In this document: in pieces, positions 32,586 through 43,572 of the stretch
Position numbering within the stretch: the first letter of the stretch is position 1
Layout: each line of letters opens with the position of its first letter
NCBI GenBank assembly: GCA_023247035.1
Contig: JAHFHG010000014.1
Coordinates: 1 to 43,572 of the forward strand
Direction of reading: 5' to 3'
DNA: 43,572 nt
DNA from: Candidatus Omnitrophota bacterium
GTDB lineage: Bacteria > Omnitrophota > Omnitrophia > Omnitrophales > Aquincolibacteriaceae
Made by a program: the position numbers and the translations under genes
Notes under the pieces: model-generated
Seen by the model: only the letters and a program-made list of their open reading frames with translations
Told to the model about the DNA's origin: nothing
The model's database searches: none

Positions 32586-33500
32586 ATGAAACGATCCAGG
32601 TCTCATCTTTCGGGAATCGCGCTGATGTGCAAGGCCTCGTTCGCTTTTTCTCTGATGGCCTTGTGCGTGAAATTTGCGAGCCAAACGCTTCCGAGCCTCG
32701 AAATTGTTTTTTTCCGGAGCCTCATCGGCGCGCTGATGATTCTGACGCTGATCCGTGCCAAGAAGGTCTCGCTTTTCGGGAAGGAAAAATTCCTGATGAT
32801 CCTTCGCGGCCTGTGCGGGTTCGCCGCGCTTTCCCTTCACTTTTATACGATCGCCCGGCTCCCTTTGGGGACCGCCGTTCTTCTGAATTACACGGGCCCG
32901 ATCTTCGCGTCCCTCTTCGCCGTATTTTTTCTTAAAGAAAAACCCGGGATTCTTCTTTTCGCAATGGCGCTGATCTCGTTCACAGGCGTTTACTTTTTGA
33001 CGCAAGCCGACTTCCGCGCGGCCGGTCTTCCGTTTTTCCTCGCGCTGCTTTCCGGGGTCTTCGTCGGAATCGTTTACGTGCTCATCCGGGCCATCCGGCG
33101 CCGGGAATCCCCGCTGACCGTTATTTTTTATTTCACCGCCGTATCGACGGCCGGTTCCCTCGGATTCCTTCCCTTCGGCTTCAAATGGCCCGGTCTGTAC
33201 GAATGGCTGCTGCTGGCGGGCGTCGGCGCCGGCTCTTTCTACGGCCAGCTTTGGATGACCACTTCGCTTCGAAGGGCCCCCGCGGCCCTGGTCAGCCCTT
33301 TCTCTTATCTTGCTCCGCTTTTGTCGTTCGTCTACGGTTTCATTTTCTTCGGCGAGGAATGGACTTTCCAATCCGCGTGGGGGGCTTTTCTGATTATCCT
33401 GGGAGGTTCGCTGATTTCTTATTTTGAAACACTGCCGGTATCTAAAAAAAATTCTAAGCTCGAACGGCAAGTTTCCAATAGCAGATTCAAACTTACATAG
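32586..33500 (+). CDS. EamA/DMT-superfamily transporter
   Basis: Ten hydrophobic segments with two EamA halves: SLEIVFFRSLIGALMIL...LNYTGPIFASLFAVFFLKE; PAALVSPFSYLAPLLSFVYGFIFFGE. Confidence 0.9.
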   Translation: MKRSRSHLSGIALMCKASFAFSLMALCVKFASQTLPSLEIVFFRSLIGALMILTLIRAKKVSLFGKEKFLMILRGLCGFAALSLHFYTIARLPLGTAVLLNYTGPIFASLFAVFFLKEKPGILLFAMALISFTGVYFLTQADFRAAGLPFFLALLSGVFVGIVYVLIRAIRRRESPLTVIFYFTAVSTAGSLGFLPFGFKWPGLYEWLLLAGVGAGSFYGQLWMTTSLRRAPAALVSPFSYLAPLLSFVYGFIFFGEEWTFQSAWGAFLIILGGSLISYFETLPVSKKNSKLERQVSNSRFKLT

Positions 33501-33540
33501 GCTATGGATTCAACTCGGGGCGATTTAAAATTTACCCGGC

Positions 33541-34323
33541 TCAGGAAGGAGCGATTTTTTCTTCGGTCAATTTGATCCCGAGGAAGAGGTAGATCGTGGT
33601 GAGGAAAAGGGAGCCGGCAAGACCCAGCGACAGGGGCAGGGAAGGAAAAGCAAGATCCAAAAGTTGAATCAGGAAAACCGGCGTCAAGGCAAAGAACGAA
33701 ACATTCAGGACCGCGGAATAGGCGAGCTTTTCTCTTCTCATCCGATTGATCAGGAGACCGGGGAGGGAATAAAAAATCGCGGCGAGCAGTTTCCAAATGA
33801 AGAAAAGAGGAAATGACGCCGCGAAAATGAGAAAGGCAATCCATCGGTCGAAAACTTCCCCAACCTTCTTCAGCGTTTCATTGACCGAAACAAGGTTTCC
33901 CTGCCGGCCGGGCCGAGCAAGAGGATAAACCCGCATCTGCCCTTTTGGGGCGACCACGTAAAGATTTTTTTTCGTCACGAAAATCATGGCATTGCCCGCT
34001 TCCTCGGCGGAAATATTGTCTTTGGTCATATCGAAGGTGATCGTTAAACCGTATTTCGGATTGACGATCGTGCGCGGGCTTCCGGCATTCATGGTAAGGC
34101 CCTCGGGGGAATAGGCCAGCGGAGGCAGATTCCCTTGCAGCCATTGATTCATCTCCCTGAATTCCGGCTTTCCATAAACGTGAAAAAGCAGGGCGAAGGC
34201 CAGCGCAGCCAGGAAAGAAAGGTAAGCGAGGTACGCCAATCCTTTCGAGAGCGAGGATAGGACGGCCTGCCGGTAAAAACGGAGACTGAAAAGAGAGAAT
34301 AGGGGCGCTAAAAAAATATTCAT
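33541..34323 (-). CDS. DUF1189-like membrane protein
   Basis: FLAPLFSLFSLRFYRQAVLSSLSKGLAYLAYLSFL, central soluble segment (YGLTITFDMTK...AMIFVTKKNLYV), then TM segments. Confidence 0.6.
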   Translation of the reverse strand: MNIFLAPLFSLFSLRFYRQAVLSSLSKGLAYLAYLSFLAALAFALLFHVYGKPEFREMNQWLQGNLPPLAYSPEGLTMNAGSPRTIVNPKYGLTITFDMTKDNISAEEAGNAMIFVTKKNLYVVAPKGQMRVYPLARPGRQGNLVSVNETLKKVGEVFDRWIAFLIFAASFPLFFIWKLLAAIFYSLPGLLINRMRREKLAYSAVLNVSFFALTPVFLIQLLDLAFPSLPLSLGLAGSLFLTTIYLFLGIKLTEEKIAPS

Positions 34324-34796
34324 GAAGGACGCAAAATTTTTAGGATCTCGTATTTTACTTTCCCCGCGGGGATCTGAATCTCGGCAGTTTCCCCCGCGGA
34401 TTTTCCCAGCAGTCCTTTTCCGATCGGAGAAGTGACCGAGATTTTTCCTTTTTGAAAGTCCGCTTCGTCTTGAGCCACAAGGGTATAGCAAAAGATCTGC
34501 CCTGTCGCAAGATTTTTTATTTCCAGGCTCACGCCCAAAAAGGCCTTGCCCTCGGGGATATCTTGAAGGTCGACAATTTGGGCGTTCGACAATTTCGCCT
34601 CAAGGCTTGCAATGCGGGACTCCAGCTGATGCTTCGCCTCTTTGGCTGTCTCGTACTCGGCGTTCTCCCGCAAATCCCCGAGCGAGCGGGCGAACTCGAG
34701 CTGATTGGCGACTTCCCGCCGTTTTTTGGTCTTGAGGAAATTAAGTTCTTCTACCAGTTTCTCATAACCTTCACGCGTTAAGATCATCCGTTCCAT
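34320..34796 (-). CDS. greA: Transcription elongation factor GreA
   Basis: LTREGYEKLVEELNFLKTKKRREVANQLEFARSLGDLRENAEYETAKEAKH; SPIGKGLLGKSAGETAEIQIPAG. Confidence 0.96.
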   Translation of the reverse strand: MERMILTREGYEKLVEELNFLKTKKRREVANQLEFARSLGDLRENAEYETAKEAKHQLESRIASLEAKLSNAQIVDLQDIPEGKAFLGVSLEIKNLATGQIFCYTLVAQDEADFQKGKISVTSPIGKGLLGKSAGETAEIQIPAGKVKYEILKILRPS

Positions 34797-34872
34797 TTTA
34801 TTTTTCGCCCTCAGATATTTTCCATCTGGATTTGAAGTTTTTCGAGTTTCCCGATCCCAAAATGCGAAGAGT

Positions 34873-35904
34873 TTACGCTCCGATATACCGGCTGTAAAGG
34901 TTTCTGGCCTGGTCGGGATTCTCCGTTCCTTTCACAATCGCGCGGCCGTTGGAGAAAACGGTAATCTCATAAGACGCCAGGCGGTACTGCAAAAGATAAT
35001 CATTGAATTTGACTTCCCCTTCCAGCGATAACCTTTGGGCAAGCTGCTTGAAATCGATCGGCCCTGCCGCGGAATGCCCCAAAATCTGCACGGCGTTTCG
35101 TCCGCAAAGGGTCACGGTCCGCGCGCCTAACCGCCGGTTCAAATAAGGGTATTCGCGATTTTGGCAGCCGCTGCAGGGCGCCTCCTTTAAATGCTCGACC
35201 GAAATCGTTTTGAACTGGCGGCTCCAGAGATCCACCTTCCAAAGGGCGCGCTCGACCGCTTCAAAATGACGCGCCAGAATTTTAATGGCTTCCATCGTTT
35301 GAAAGGAGGCGATCAAGTGGGCCACGGGCGCGAGGATTCCAACCTGGTCGCAGGTCTGAATGCTTCCGGAATCCGGGGCCGCGCCGAAAAGGCAGCGCAG
35401 GCAGGGGCCGTCTTCGGGAAGCGTCACATAGGACATCCCTTCGGTGCGGATCGCGCCGCCGTAAATCCAAGGAATTTTTTTCTTTAATGAATAATCGTTT
35501 AAAAGATAACGTGTTTCAAAATTGTCCGTGCCGTCAATAATAAGATCGACTCCGCTCAAGAGCCCCTCAATCGTTTCGGGATTGAGATCCGCCGTTTCCG
35601 CTTCAATGGTAATTTCGGAATTAATCCCCCGGAGTTTTTGTTCGGCGGCGATCGCCTTGGGGAGATTGTTTGAAAGATCCGTTTCATCAAAAAGAATCTG
35701 CCGCTGCAGATTATTGATCTCGAGATAATCGCGGTCAATGAGTTTAAGGTAGCCGACGCCGGCGCGCGCAAGAAGATTGGCGGAAACCGAACCCAGCGCC
35801 CCAAGGCCGACCGCGGCCACGCGGGACTCTTCTAAAAGCCGCTGGCCCTCGCGCCCGATCTCTTTGAGGATCATCTGCCGCGAATAGCGGGAATATTCTT
35901 CCAT
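34873..35904 (-). CDS. ThiF/MoeB/HesA-family adenylyltransferase
   Basis: RYSRQMILKEIGREGQRLLEESRVAAVGLGALGSVSANLLARAGVGYLKLIDRDYLEINNLQRQILF; DGTDNFETRYLLNDYS; CLRC and CSGC zinc pairs. Confidence 0.93.
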   Translation of the reverse strand: MEEYSRYSRQMILKEIGREGQRLLEESRVAAVGLGALGSVSANLLARAGVGYLKLIDRDYLEINNLQRQILFDETDLSNNLPKAIAAEQKLRGINSEITIEAETADLNPETIEGLLSGVDLIIDGTDNFETRYLLNDYSLKKKIPWIYGGAIRTEGMSYVTLPEDGPCLRCLFGAAPDSGSIQTCDQVGILAPVAHLIASFQTMEAIKILARHFEAVERALWKVDLWSRQFKTISVEHLKEAPCSGCQNREYPYLNRRLGARTVTLCGRNAVQILGHSAAGPIDFKQLAQRLSLEGEVKFNDYLLQYRLASYEITVFSNGRAIVKGTENPDQARNLYSRYIGA

Positions 35905-35908
35905 AGGA

Positions 35909-36403
35909 TTATTTAAAAAGCACGACCGATCCGTACAGCACGCCAAGGGCCAGCATCAGATTCAATCCCATAAGCCTGACGTACGTACGGTGAAAACGGT
36001 TGAAGCGGACTTTTGCGCTGTGATCCGCGGAAAGGGCATCGAGCCCCGGCGTTTGTTCTTTGATTGAATCCATTTGAGGCGTCAAAGCAAAAGTATAAAA
36101 ACCCGCGATGCAGGCCATAAGCAAGATCACGCCGATCATGACCCAGCAGCCTTCCTTTTTGAACTGGATAAAACGGAGAGCGGAAAAACTCGTGACGATT
36201 AAAATAAGGCACGCGGTGAGTTCCGCGCCATTGAATTTTTTCAGCATATTGCCGACGATCTGGCCGGCCACGGATTTTGCCGCCATTGAGCGGTGCGCGG
36301 CAGGCGCGGCGATACTGCTCAAGAAGGTGATCCCGCCGATCCAAACGGAGAGCGCGAGAAAGTGGATCCACTGAATAAAATGCCATACGTCAGATGCGTC
36401 CAT
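35909..36403 (-). CDS. DUF4149-like membrane protein
   Basis: IQWIHFLALSVWIGGITFLSSIAAPAAH...; four predicted hydrophobic segments. Confidence 0.65.
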   Translation of the reverse strand: MDASDVWHFIQWIHFLALSVWIGGITFLSSIAAPAAHRSMAAKSVAGQIVGNMLKKFNGAELTACLILIVTSFSALRFIQFKKEGCWVMIGVILLMACIAGFYTFALTPQMDSIKEQTPGLDALSADHSAKVRFNRFHRTYVRLMGLNLMLALGVLYGSVVLFK

Positions 36404-36420
36404 AACTTCTTTTAACCCTT

Positions 36421-36480
36421 CCGTTGTCCTTTGTTATTCCCGCGTCCGCCGGCGGAAAAGAGGGAATGACAAAGGGACGG
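36421..36480. repeat. Palindromic intergenic repeat (GTCATTCC family)
   Basis: CCGTTGTCCTTTGTTATTCCC...GGGAATGACAAAGGGACGG: long imperfect inverted repeat. Confidence 0.65.
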
Positions 36481-36497
36481 CCCCCTCCAAAGTCAGA

Positions 36498-37589
36498 TCA
36501 CCCCGCATATTGATACGAACTATCCACCAGGCGCGGCTCGTACCCGGCGGAGCGGATCAAATGTTCGAGCTCCTGCCGGCTGAGATCCACAGGCGTTTTA
36601 GATCCGGCGTCGTGGACGATCTTTTCATTCAGATTCGTACCGCCTAAATCATCGACGCCGAAAGATAAAGCGACCTGGCCCAACTTAAGGCCCGTGGTGA
36701 TCCAATGCGCTTTAAGATGGGGAATATTATCCAGAAGAAGGCGGGAAACGGCGCAGACTTTTAAATCCAAAAATCCGCCGGCCTCGCCCAGCTTTTGCAT
36801 CGGCGTATTTTCCGCGTTGTAAGCCAGAGGAATGAAGGAAAAAAATCCGCGCGTCTCGTCCTGCAGGGCGCGAAGCCTTAAAACGTGATCCACGCGGTCT
36901 TCGTCATTTTCAATGTGGCCGTAGAGCATGGTCGCGTTGGTGCGGAGCCCCAATTCGTGGGCCAGGCGGTGGATCTCAAGCCAGGTGTCCGCGCTGATTT
37001 TATCCTTGCAGATTTTCTGCCGCACGCGCGGATGAAAAATTTCCGCCCCGCCGCCCGGAAGGCCGTCCAATCCGGATTCTTTCAGAGTGAACAAGACGTC
37101 GCGGTAAGACATCCCCGAACGGACCGCGAGGTCATCAATTTCCGGCGCGGTAAGGGCCTTAATATAAATCGTTTCGTTGGCACGGCGGATCATCCGGATC
37201 ATCCGGACATAATAATCGAGCCCGAGATCGGGATTGTGCCCGCCTACGATATGAATTTCGTTAATCTGCCATTTCTCAATCGCCTGCTTCACTTTGTCCT
37301 GGATTTCTTCGGGACTGAAGGTGTAGCCGCCCTCTTCGCCCGGCCTCCGGGCAAAGGCGCAAAAAAGGCAGCGCAACGTGCAGACGTTGGTGTGATTGAG
37401 ATGAAGATTGACGGAATAAAAAACGCGATTCGCGTTTAAACGAGTCCGGACCATTTGAGCGAGGGCCCCAAGGGCCGGGAGATGATTGGAGCGGTAAAGG
37501 CGGACGCCGTCTTCGAAAGACAAACGCTCTCCGGCCTTTATTTTTTCATGAATATCGGAGAGAGCGCCGAAATCAAAAAACTCACTCAT
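36498..37589 (-). CDS. mqnE: Aminofutalosine synthase (radical SAM)
   Basis: NVCTLRCLFCAFAR (CxxxCxxC), INEIHIVGGHNPDLGLDYY, HWITTGLKLGQVALSFGVDDLGGT. Confidence 0.93.
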   Translation of the reverse strand: MSEFFDFGALSDIHEKIKAGERLSFEDGVRLYRSNHLPALGALAQMVRTRLNANRVFYSVNLHLNHTNVCTLRCLFCAFARRPGEEGGYTFSPEEIQDKVKQAIEKWQINEIHIVGGHNPDLGLDYYVRMIRMIRRANETIYIKALTAPEIDDLAVRSGMSYRDVLFTLKESGLDGLPGGGAEIFHPRVRQKICKDKISADTWLEIHRLAHELGLRTNATMLYGHIENDEDRVDHVLRLRALQDETRGFFSFIPLAYNAENTPMQKLGEAGGFLDLKVCAVSRLLLDNIPHLKAHWITTGLKLGQVALSFGVDDLGGTNLNEKIVHDAGSKTPVDLSRQELEHLIRSAGYEPRLVDSSYQYAG

Positions 37590-38716
37590 TGCTCGTAGAT
37601 CTGGGAGCTGGAAGATTTTTCTGAAGGGGAGGAGTTTTGATCCGGATCGGAAGGCCCTTTCCGGCGTGTTTCGATTTCCTTGAAAAGTTCATCGACAAGC
37701 TTGGCTTCGTCCACCACGCGGCGCTGCTTGCCGTCGATATAGATCATTCCCTTGTCCTTGCCGCCCGTGACGCCGAAATCGGATTCGTGGGCCTCGCCCG
37801 GGCCGTTCACCACGCAGCCGAGCACCGAGATCGTCATCGGGTCTTTGATCTGGGCCATTGCGCGGCTCTCCACTTCATTGGCAAGTTTAAAGACGTCCAC
37901 TTCCGCCCGCCCGCAGCTTGGGCACGAAATCACGCGCACGCCTTTTCTCAAGCCCAAGGCCTCGAGAATCATTTTCCCGACTTTGATTTCCTCAACCGAT
38001 TCGGCCGTGAGCGACACGCGAATCGTATCGCCGATACCTTCCTGCAGAAGCGTTCCGATTCCGATTGCATTGTAAATACTGCCGCGCAAAAGGGTGCCCG
38101 CCTCGGTCACTCCTAAATGAAGCGGATAATCAAAAATTTGGCTCGCCAGACGGTAAGACGCCACCATTGTCGGCACGTCCGAGGCTTTGAGGGAAATAAT
38201 AATGTCGTGAAAATCAAGCTCCTCCAGAATCGCGACGTGGCGCTTGGCGCTTTCGACAAGGGCCTCGGGTGTAGGCCCGAATTTTTCCATTAAATCTTTT
38301 TCAAGGGAGCCGCCGTTGACGCCGATCCGGATCGGCACGCGCATTTTTTTTGCCTTTTCCACGATCTCGACCGTGCGGTCTTTTTTTCCGATATTACCGG
38401 GATTGAGACGAAGTTTGTCCACGCCTTCGTCAAGGGCGATCAAGGCAAAGCGGTAATTGAAGTGAATATCCGCGACGAGCGGAATCTTGATCCGCGATTT
38501 GATTTTGCCAAGCGAGCGGGCGTCCGCTTCCGTAGGGCAGGCCACGCGCACGATTTCACAGCCCGCCTCGGTGAGCTGCTGGATTTGATCCACGGTCGCG
38601 TCCACGTCGCGCGTGTGCGTGGTGGTCATCGATTGAATGCGGACAGGCGCTCCGCCGCCGACCGTGACGGGGCCAATTTTAACTTGGCGCGTATTTTTAC
38701 GCGGAATCGAAGTCAT
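37586..38716 (-). CDS. ispG: 4-hydroxy-3-methylbut-2-enyl diphosphate synthase
   Basis: RQVKIGPVTVGGGAPVRIQSMTTTHTRDVDATV; LRLNPGNIG; ISCPSCGRAEVD; VLGCVVNGPGEA. Confidence 0.97.
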   Translation of the reverse strand: MTSIPRKNTRQVKIGPVTVGGGAPVRIQSMTTTHTRDVDATVDQIQQLTEAGCEIVRVACPTEADARSLGKIKSRIKIPLVADIHFNYRFALIALDEGVDKLRLNPGNIGKKDRTVEIVEKAKKMRVPIRIGVNGGSLEKDLMEKFGPTPEALVESAKRHVAILEELDFHDIIISLKASDVPTMVASYRLASQIFDYPLHLGVTEAGTLLRGSIYNAIGIGTLLQEGIGDTIRVSLTAESVEEIKVGKMILEALGLRKGVRVISCPSCGRAEVDVFKLANEVESRAMAQIKDPMTISVLGCVVNGPGEAHESDFGVTGGKDKGMIYIDGKQRRVVDEAKLVDELFKEIETRRKGPSDPDQNSSPSEKSSSSQIYEQ

Positions 38717-39642
38717 ACAATCGAGAGCATTCTTTCAATGGGAAGGTAAGCGCGCTGGGCGAGTTCCGGAGGAACTTTGACTTCATATTGCAAATTCTCT
38801 AAAGAGGCCACGATCTTTTCCAGGGTATTCATCTTCATATAATTGCAAACCGCGTGCACGCTGGCCGGAATAAAATTTTTCCCGGGGTTGTCCTTACGCA
38901 TCCTGTGGAGCACTCCCGTTTCCGTGGCCACGATAAATTCCCTGGCCGGCGATTCTTTCACGTAGCGAACCATTCCTTCCGTGGAAAGAATCCGGTCCGC
39001 CAGGTGCATGGATTTGGTGAGGCAGCCGCACTCGGGGTGCATGATAAATTCCGCGCCCGGGTGGCCGGCGCGCAGCTTTTCAATATCTCTGGACTGGATC
39101 AGCATATGCGTCGGGCAGTAACCGCGCCACAGCTCCATATTTTTTCGGCCCGTCCGCTGCTTGACGTAGGTCCCCAAAAAGAAATCCGGAATAAACAAAA
39201 CGTCCTTATCTTCGGGGATACTGCGAACGACCTTTTCCGCGTTCGAAGACGTGCAGCAATAATCAGATTCCGCTTTCACTTCAGCGGAAGTATTGACGTA
39301 ACAAACGACAAGGCCGTCCGGATGTTCGGCTTTCCATTGGCGGACATCTTCAGGCCGGATCATATCGGCAAGCGAACAGCCCGCCTCAAGATCAGGCACG
39401 AGGACTTTTTTGTCCGGACACAAGATGCTCGCGGTCTCGGCCATAAAATGGACGCCGCAAAAGAGGATGACTTCCGCATTTGTTTTCCGCGCTTCCTGGG
39501 CGAGCCGCAGGGAATCCCCCGTAAAATCGGCGGCGTCCTGAACCTCGCCGATTTGATAATTGTGCGCCATAATCACGGCGTTCCGCTCTTTTTTCAGCGC
39601 CCGGATTTCTTCTTCGATCGTTCCGTAGATTGCACGACTCAT
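38713..39642 (-). CDS. nadA: Quinolinate synthase A
   Basis: VIMAHNYQIGEVQDAADFTGDSL; FCGVHFMAETA; VCYVNTSAEVKAESDYCCTSSNA; MHPECGC. Confidence 0.97.
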   Translation of the reverse strand: MSRAIYGTIEEEIRALKKERNAVIMAHNYQIGEVQDAADFTGDSLRLAQEARKTNAEVILFCGVHFMAETASILCPDKKVLVPDLEAGCSLADMIRPEDVRQWKAEHPDGLVVCYVNTSAEVKAESDYCCTSSNAEKVVRSIPEDKDVLFIPDFFLGTYVKQRTGRKNMELWRGYCPTHMLIQSRDIEKLRAGHPGAEFIMHPECGCLTKSMHLADRILSTEGMVRYVKESPAREFIVATETGVLHRMRKDNPGKNFIPASVHAVCNYMKMNTLEKIVASLENLQYEVKVPPELAQRAYLPIERMLSIV

Positions 39643-39657
39643 TGTTTGCCCTTTTTG

Positions 39658-39770
39658 ATGTCATCCCTGAATGATTTTATCAGGAATCCAGTTTGGTCGC
39701 CCCGCATTTACCCACTGGATTCCGGCTCGCCCCCGGATTAAATCCGGGGTTGGCCGGAATGACAAGAATA
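39658..39770. repeat. Palindrome-rich intergenic repeat between nadA and thiC
   Basis: Contains GTCATCC...GGAATGAC ends, ATTCCAGT/ACTGGATTCC and CCCCGGATTAAATCCGGGG. Confidence 0.55.
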
Positions 39771-39794
39771 TGAGCTTCTTTTCCCATTTATATC

Positions 39795-41192
<1,398 letters not shown>

Positions 41193-41417
41193 TCAACCGC
41201 CTCCGTTACTTCGTCCTCAACAAAGAAAAAATTCCTTAAAATTAAAGAAGACCGTTTAAAGAGCAGCCTTTCTCTTTTTTTAAGCTTCACGCTAAATTGG
41301 ATTCGATGAATTGCAGGTTGTTCATAATACATCGGCCCGCCGGATTTGTCTAGCTGGGAGGAAAATGATCCTAACCGGAGATTTTTCAAGGGCTTATCGG
41401 ATGCAAATGAAAACCGC

Positions 41418-42113
41418 TTACACCTGTTCCTGAAAATTGTCCCCGGTGCGGCGCTCGCGGATGTGGTGCCGGACATCAATGCCCTTTTTAACGTAGATGA
41501 CGTCCTCCGCGATATTGGTCGCCAGATCCGCCACCCGCTCAAAATTGTGAGCCACCATGATCAGGCTCACGCCGGTGCGGATATGCTGGGATTTCTGCTC
41601 CAGAATTTTTTGGATCTCATCGTAAATTTTATCGTTGATCCGGTCAATGAAATCATCCCGTTCCAGGATCGCCTTGGCCTTGTCCGGATCGGCGGTCATA
41701 AAGGCATCCAGCGCGTCGCGGACCATCTGCCGGACCGCGGCCGCCATTTCCGGCAGATCCTGATAAGGCTTAAGCGGAGGCTCTTGATTAATCACCAGCG
41801 CCTTCTCCGCAATGTTGACCGCTTGGTCCCCCATTCGCTCAAGATCATTGGTGATTTTAAGGACCATCGTGATCAGCCGGAGGTCCACGGCGGCCGGCTG
41901 ATGGAGCGCGATCAACTCGTGGCCCAGCTCGTCAATCTCGATTTCATAAAGGTTGATCTCCTGATCCCCTTTCAGAACTTCCTGAGCCTTCACCGAATCA
42001 CGATGAAGAAGCGCCGACGTAGCATTCTCAATCGCCTTTTCGACAAGCAATCCCATCCGGAATACTTTTTCTTTTAATTTTTTCAACTCAATATCGAAGT
42101 GTCGGTTCATCAA
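41418..42113 (-). CDS. phoU: Phosphate transport system regulator PhoU
   Basis: RHFDIELKKLKEKVFRMGLLVEKAIENATSAL; ITNDLERMGDQAVNIAE; HNFERVADLATNIAEDVIYVKKG. Confidence 0.95.
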   Translation of the reverse strand: MMNRHFDIELKKLKEKVFRMGLLVEKAIENATSALLHRDSVKAQEVLKGDQEINLYEIEIDELGHELIALHQPAAVDLRLITMVLKITNDLERMGDQAVNIAEKALVINQEPPLKPYQDLPEMAAAVRQMVRDALDAFMTADPDKAKAILERDDFIDRINDKIYDEIQKILEQKSQHIRTGVSLIMVAHNFERVADLATNIAEDVIYVKKGIDVRHHIRERRTGDNFQEQV

Positions 42114-42130
42114 TTAGCCTTTTTGTGAGA

Positions 42131-42170
42131 TTGTCATTCCGGACGGCCGAAGGCCGAGCCGGAATGACAA
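42131..42170. repeat. Perfect 12-bp inverted repeat (GTCATTCC family)
   Basis: TTGTCATTCCGG (42131-42142) / CCGGAATGACAA (42159-42170). Confidence 0.75.
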
Positions 42171-42202
42171 AGAGAATACTTTACTATTTCTGCTTGCGTG
42201 CG

Positions 42203-42721
42203 CTAACTTTCCTTCAACGCCTTAATCATTTCTTTCATAAAAGCCGGCAGATCGTCCGGCTTGCGCGAGGTAATCAGATTTCCGTCCCGGACGACTTCAC
42301 GGTCCACAAAATTTCCGCCGGCGTGAACCAAATCGTCTTTAATCGCAATATAGGACGTGAGCGTTTTCCCTTTGCAGATTCCGGCTGAAGCGAGAACCCA
42401 GCCGCCGTGGCAAATGGAGGCGACGACCTTGCCCCGGTCAAAAAGTGTTTTGACGAAGTCCAGGATTTTTTCGGACAAGCGCAGTTTATCCGGCGCCCAG
42501 CCGCCCGGAATAACCACGCCGTCAAAATCAGCGGCGCGGACTTCATGAATCGACTTATCGACCTCAATCGGATAACCGTTCTTCCCTTTGTATTCCTTAC
42601 GGCCGTTAGGTTCTACGGTCACGACTTCGATCCCTTCTTCGCGGAGCCGGAGGATCGGATACCACACTTCTAAATCCTGATAATAGTCCTCGATGAGAAC
42701 TGCGACACGAATCTTACTCAT
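42203..42721 (-). CDS. DJ-1/PfpI family protein
   Basis: IRVAVLIEDYYQDLEVWYPILRLREEGIEV; DGVVIPGGWAPDKLR; VASICHGGWVLASAG (nucleophile-elbow Cys). Confidence 0.93.
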   Translation of the reverse strand: MSKIRVAVLIEDYYQDLEVWYPILRLREEGIEVVTVEPNGRKEYKGKNGYPIEVDKSIHEVRAADFDGVVIPGGWAPDKLRLSEKILDFVKTLFDRGKVVASICHGGWVLASAGICKGKTLTSYIAIKDDLVHAGGNFVDREVVRDGNLITSRKPDDLPAFMKEMIKALKES

Positions 42722-42763
42722 GAAATTTTTCCTCCTAATCAAGAAAAATTCAAGGTTCTTTTC

Positions 42764-42883
42764 TTGTCATTCCCGCGAAGGCGGGAATCCGTTTCTAAAA
42801 TTATGAATCTTCGCTGCTCGCTTCGTTGAAGACTCAGCAAGTCCGGAGTTAACGACCGGATCCCCGCCTTCGCGGGGATGACA
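42764..42883. repeat. Pair of inverted GTCATTCCCGCGAAGGCGGG-type repeats
   Basis: TTGTCATTCCCGCGAAGGCGGGAATCCG (from 42764) and CGGATCCCCGCCTTCGCGGGGATGACA (to 42883) in opposite orientation. Confidence 0.75.
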
Positions 42884-42892
42884 GAAAAAATG

Positions 42893-43572
42893 TTATCCTT
42901 TGATCACCCCGAGCGGGCGGAGGCGGACGACTTTTTTGGCAATGCCTGCCTGGTGCACGACCTCAACCACGTCATTGACATCTTTATAGGCCTCCGGCTG
43001 CTCTTCGGCAATACCTTTTTTCCCTCGGCCCATTACAATAATCCCTTTTGCTTCTAGTTCCCTTTCAATCGACCGCCCGCGCGCCGCTTTGACGGCCGCA
43101 GCCCGGGACATCAAACGCCCGGCGCCGTGGCAGGACGTTCCGAAAGTTTCCTCTACCGCCTGCTCCGTCCCCACAAGAAGATAAGAATTCCGTCCCATAT
43201 CTCCCGGAATAATCACGGGCTGGCCGGTTTCGCGGTAATCTTCCGGAAGCTCCGGATGTCCCGGCGGAAACGCTCGCGTCGCGCCTTTGCGGTGGACGCA
43301 AAGCGTTTTCTCTTTGCCGTTCACATTGTAGCGCTCGAACTTCGCAATATTGTGCGCCACATCGTAGATCAAATCCATTCCGAGCGACCGGAAACTCCGG
43401 CCGAAAAATTTTTCAAACACTTCGCGCGCGAGGGCCGTCAAACACTGCCGGTTATTCCACGCGTAGTTGGCCGCGCAGCGCATTGCGCCGAGATATTGCC
43501 GTCCTTCGGGAGAATGGATCGGGGCGCAGGATAATTGAATGTCCGGCACCGAAATTTTATATTTCACAAGCG
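42893..43572 (-). CDS. rtcB: RNA-splicing ligase RtcB, C-terminal part, runs off the right edge
   Basis: CAPIHSPEGRQYLGAMRCAANYAWNNRQ; DVAHNIAKFE; HRKGATRAFPPGH; VIIPGDMGRNSYLLVG; GTSCHGAGRLMSR. The frame stays open to the window end (the listed start is GTG). Confidence 0.95.
   Translation of the reverse strand, partial: LVKYKISVPDIQLSCAPIHSPEGRQYLGAMRCAANYAWNNRQCLTALAREVFEKFFGRSFRSLGMDLIYDVAHNIAKFERYNVNGKEKTLCVHRKGATRAFPPGHPELPEDYRETGQPVIIPGDMGRNSYLLVGTEQAVEETFGTSCHGAGRLMSRAAAVKAARGRSIERELEAKGIIVMGRGKKGIAEEQPEAYKDVNDVVEVVHQAGIAKKVVRLRPLGVIKG

Noticed and set aside
32334-33470. 378-aa minus-strand ORF
   Set aside because: Antisense to the EamA transporter; low-complexity charged composition (R/K/E/G/Q) is the mirror of hydrophobic codons.
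38854-39741. 295-aa plus-strand ORF
   Set aside because: Antisense to nadA, whose motifs are unambiguous.
41193-41417. Possible TPP riboswitch upstream of thiC
   Set aside because: Read both strands for the CTGAGA...ACC/GAACCTGA-type conserved elements and did not find them; an Infernal scan would settle it.

Overview
The window is a chromosomal segment of an unidentified Gram-negative-type bacterium (LpxL-like acyltransferases and an outer-membrane barrel are present; I could not assign taxonomy from sequence alone). Most of it is recognisable housekeeping content. From left to right it carries: gltD (partial, left edge) and gltB separated by about 2.4 kb of toxin-antitoxin/PIN-type genes; a CheY-like regulator; a sulfate ABC transporter operon (cysTWA) preceded by an Rrf2 regulator with an apparent frameshift; a secreted outer-membrane beta-barrel plus beta-propeller/SdrD-like pair; a sensor histidine kinase; an IS630-like remnant with terminal inverted repeats; and a deoxyhypusine-synthase-like gene. 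These are followed by a putative YceI - bufferin-like RiPP precursor - fused MNIO/DUF2063 enzyme - cytochrome oxidase subunit III/IV gene run; htpX; a second LpxL paralogue; an RRM protein; an MDR dehydrogenase; an EamA transporter; a greA/ThiF-MoeB/MqnE/IspG/NadA/ThiC cluster; phoU; a DJ-1/PfpI protein; and rtcB (partial, right edge). The strongest candidates for new biology are (1) the bufferin/Hvf-like RiPP cassette with a fused MNIO-BufC protein next to Cu-oxidase subunits, (2) the TA island inside gltBD, and (3) within it, a PIN-like protein translationally coupled to a zinc-ribbon/MuF-like protein. All family assignments are from reading motifs; no database search was run.
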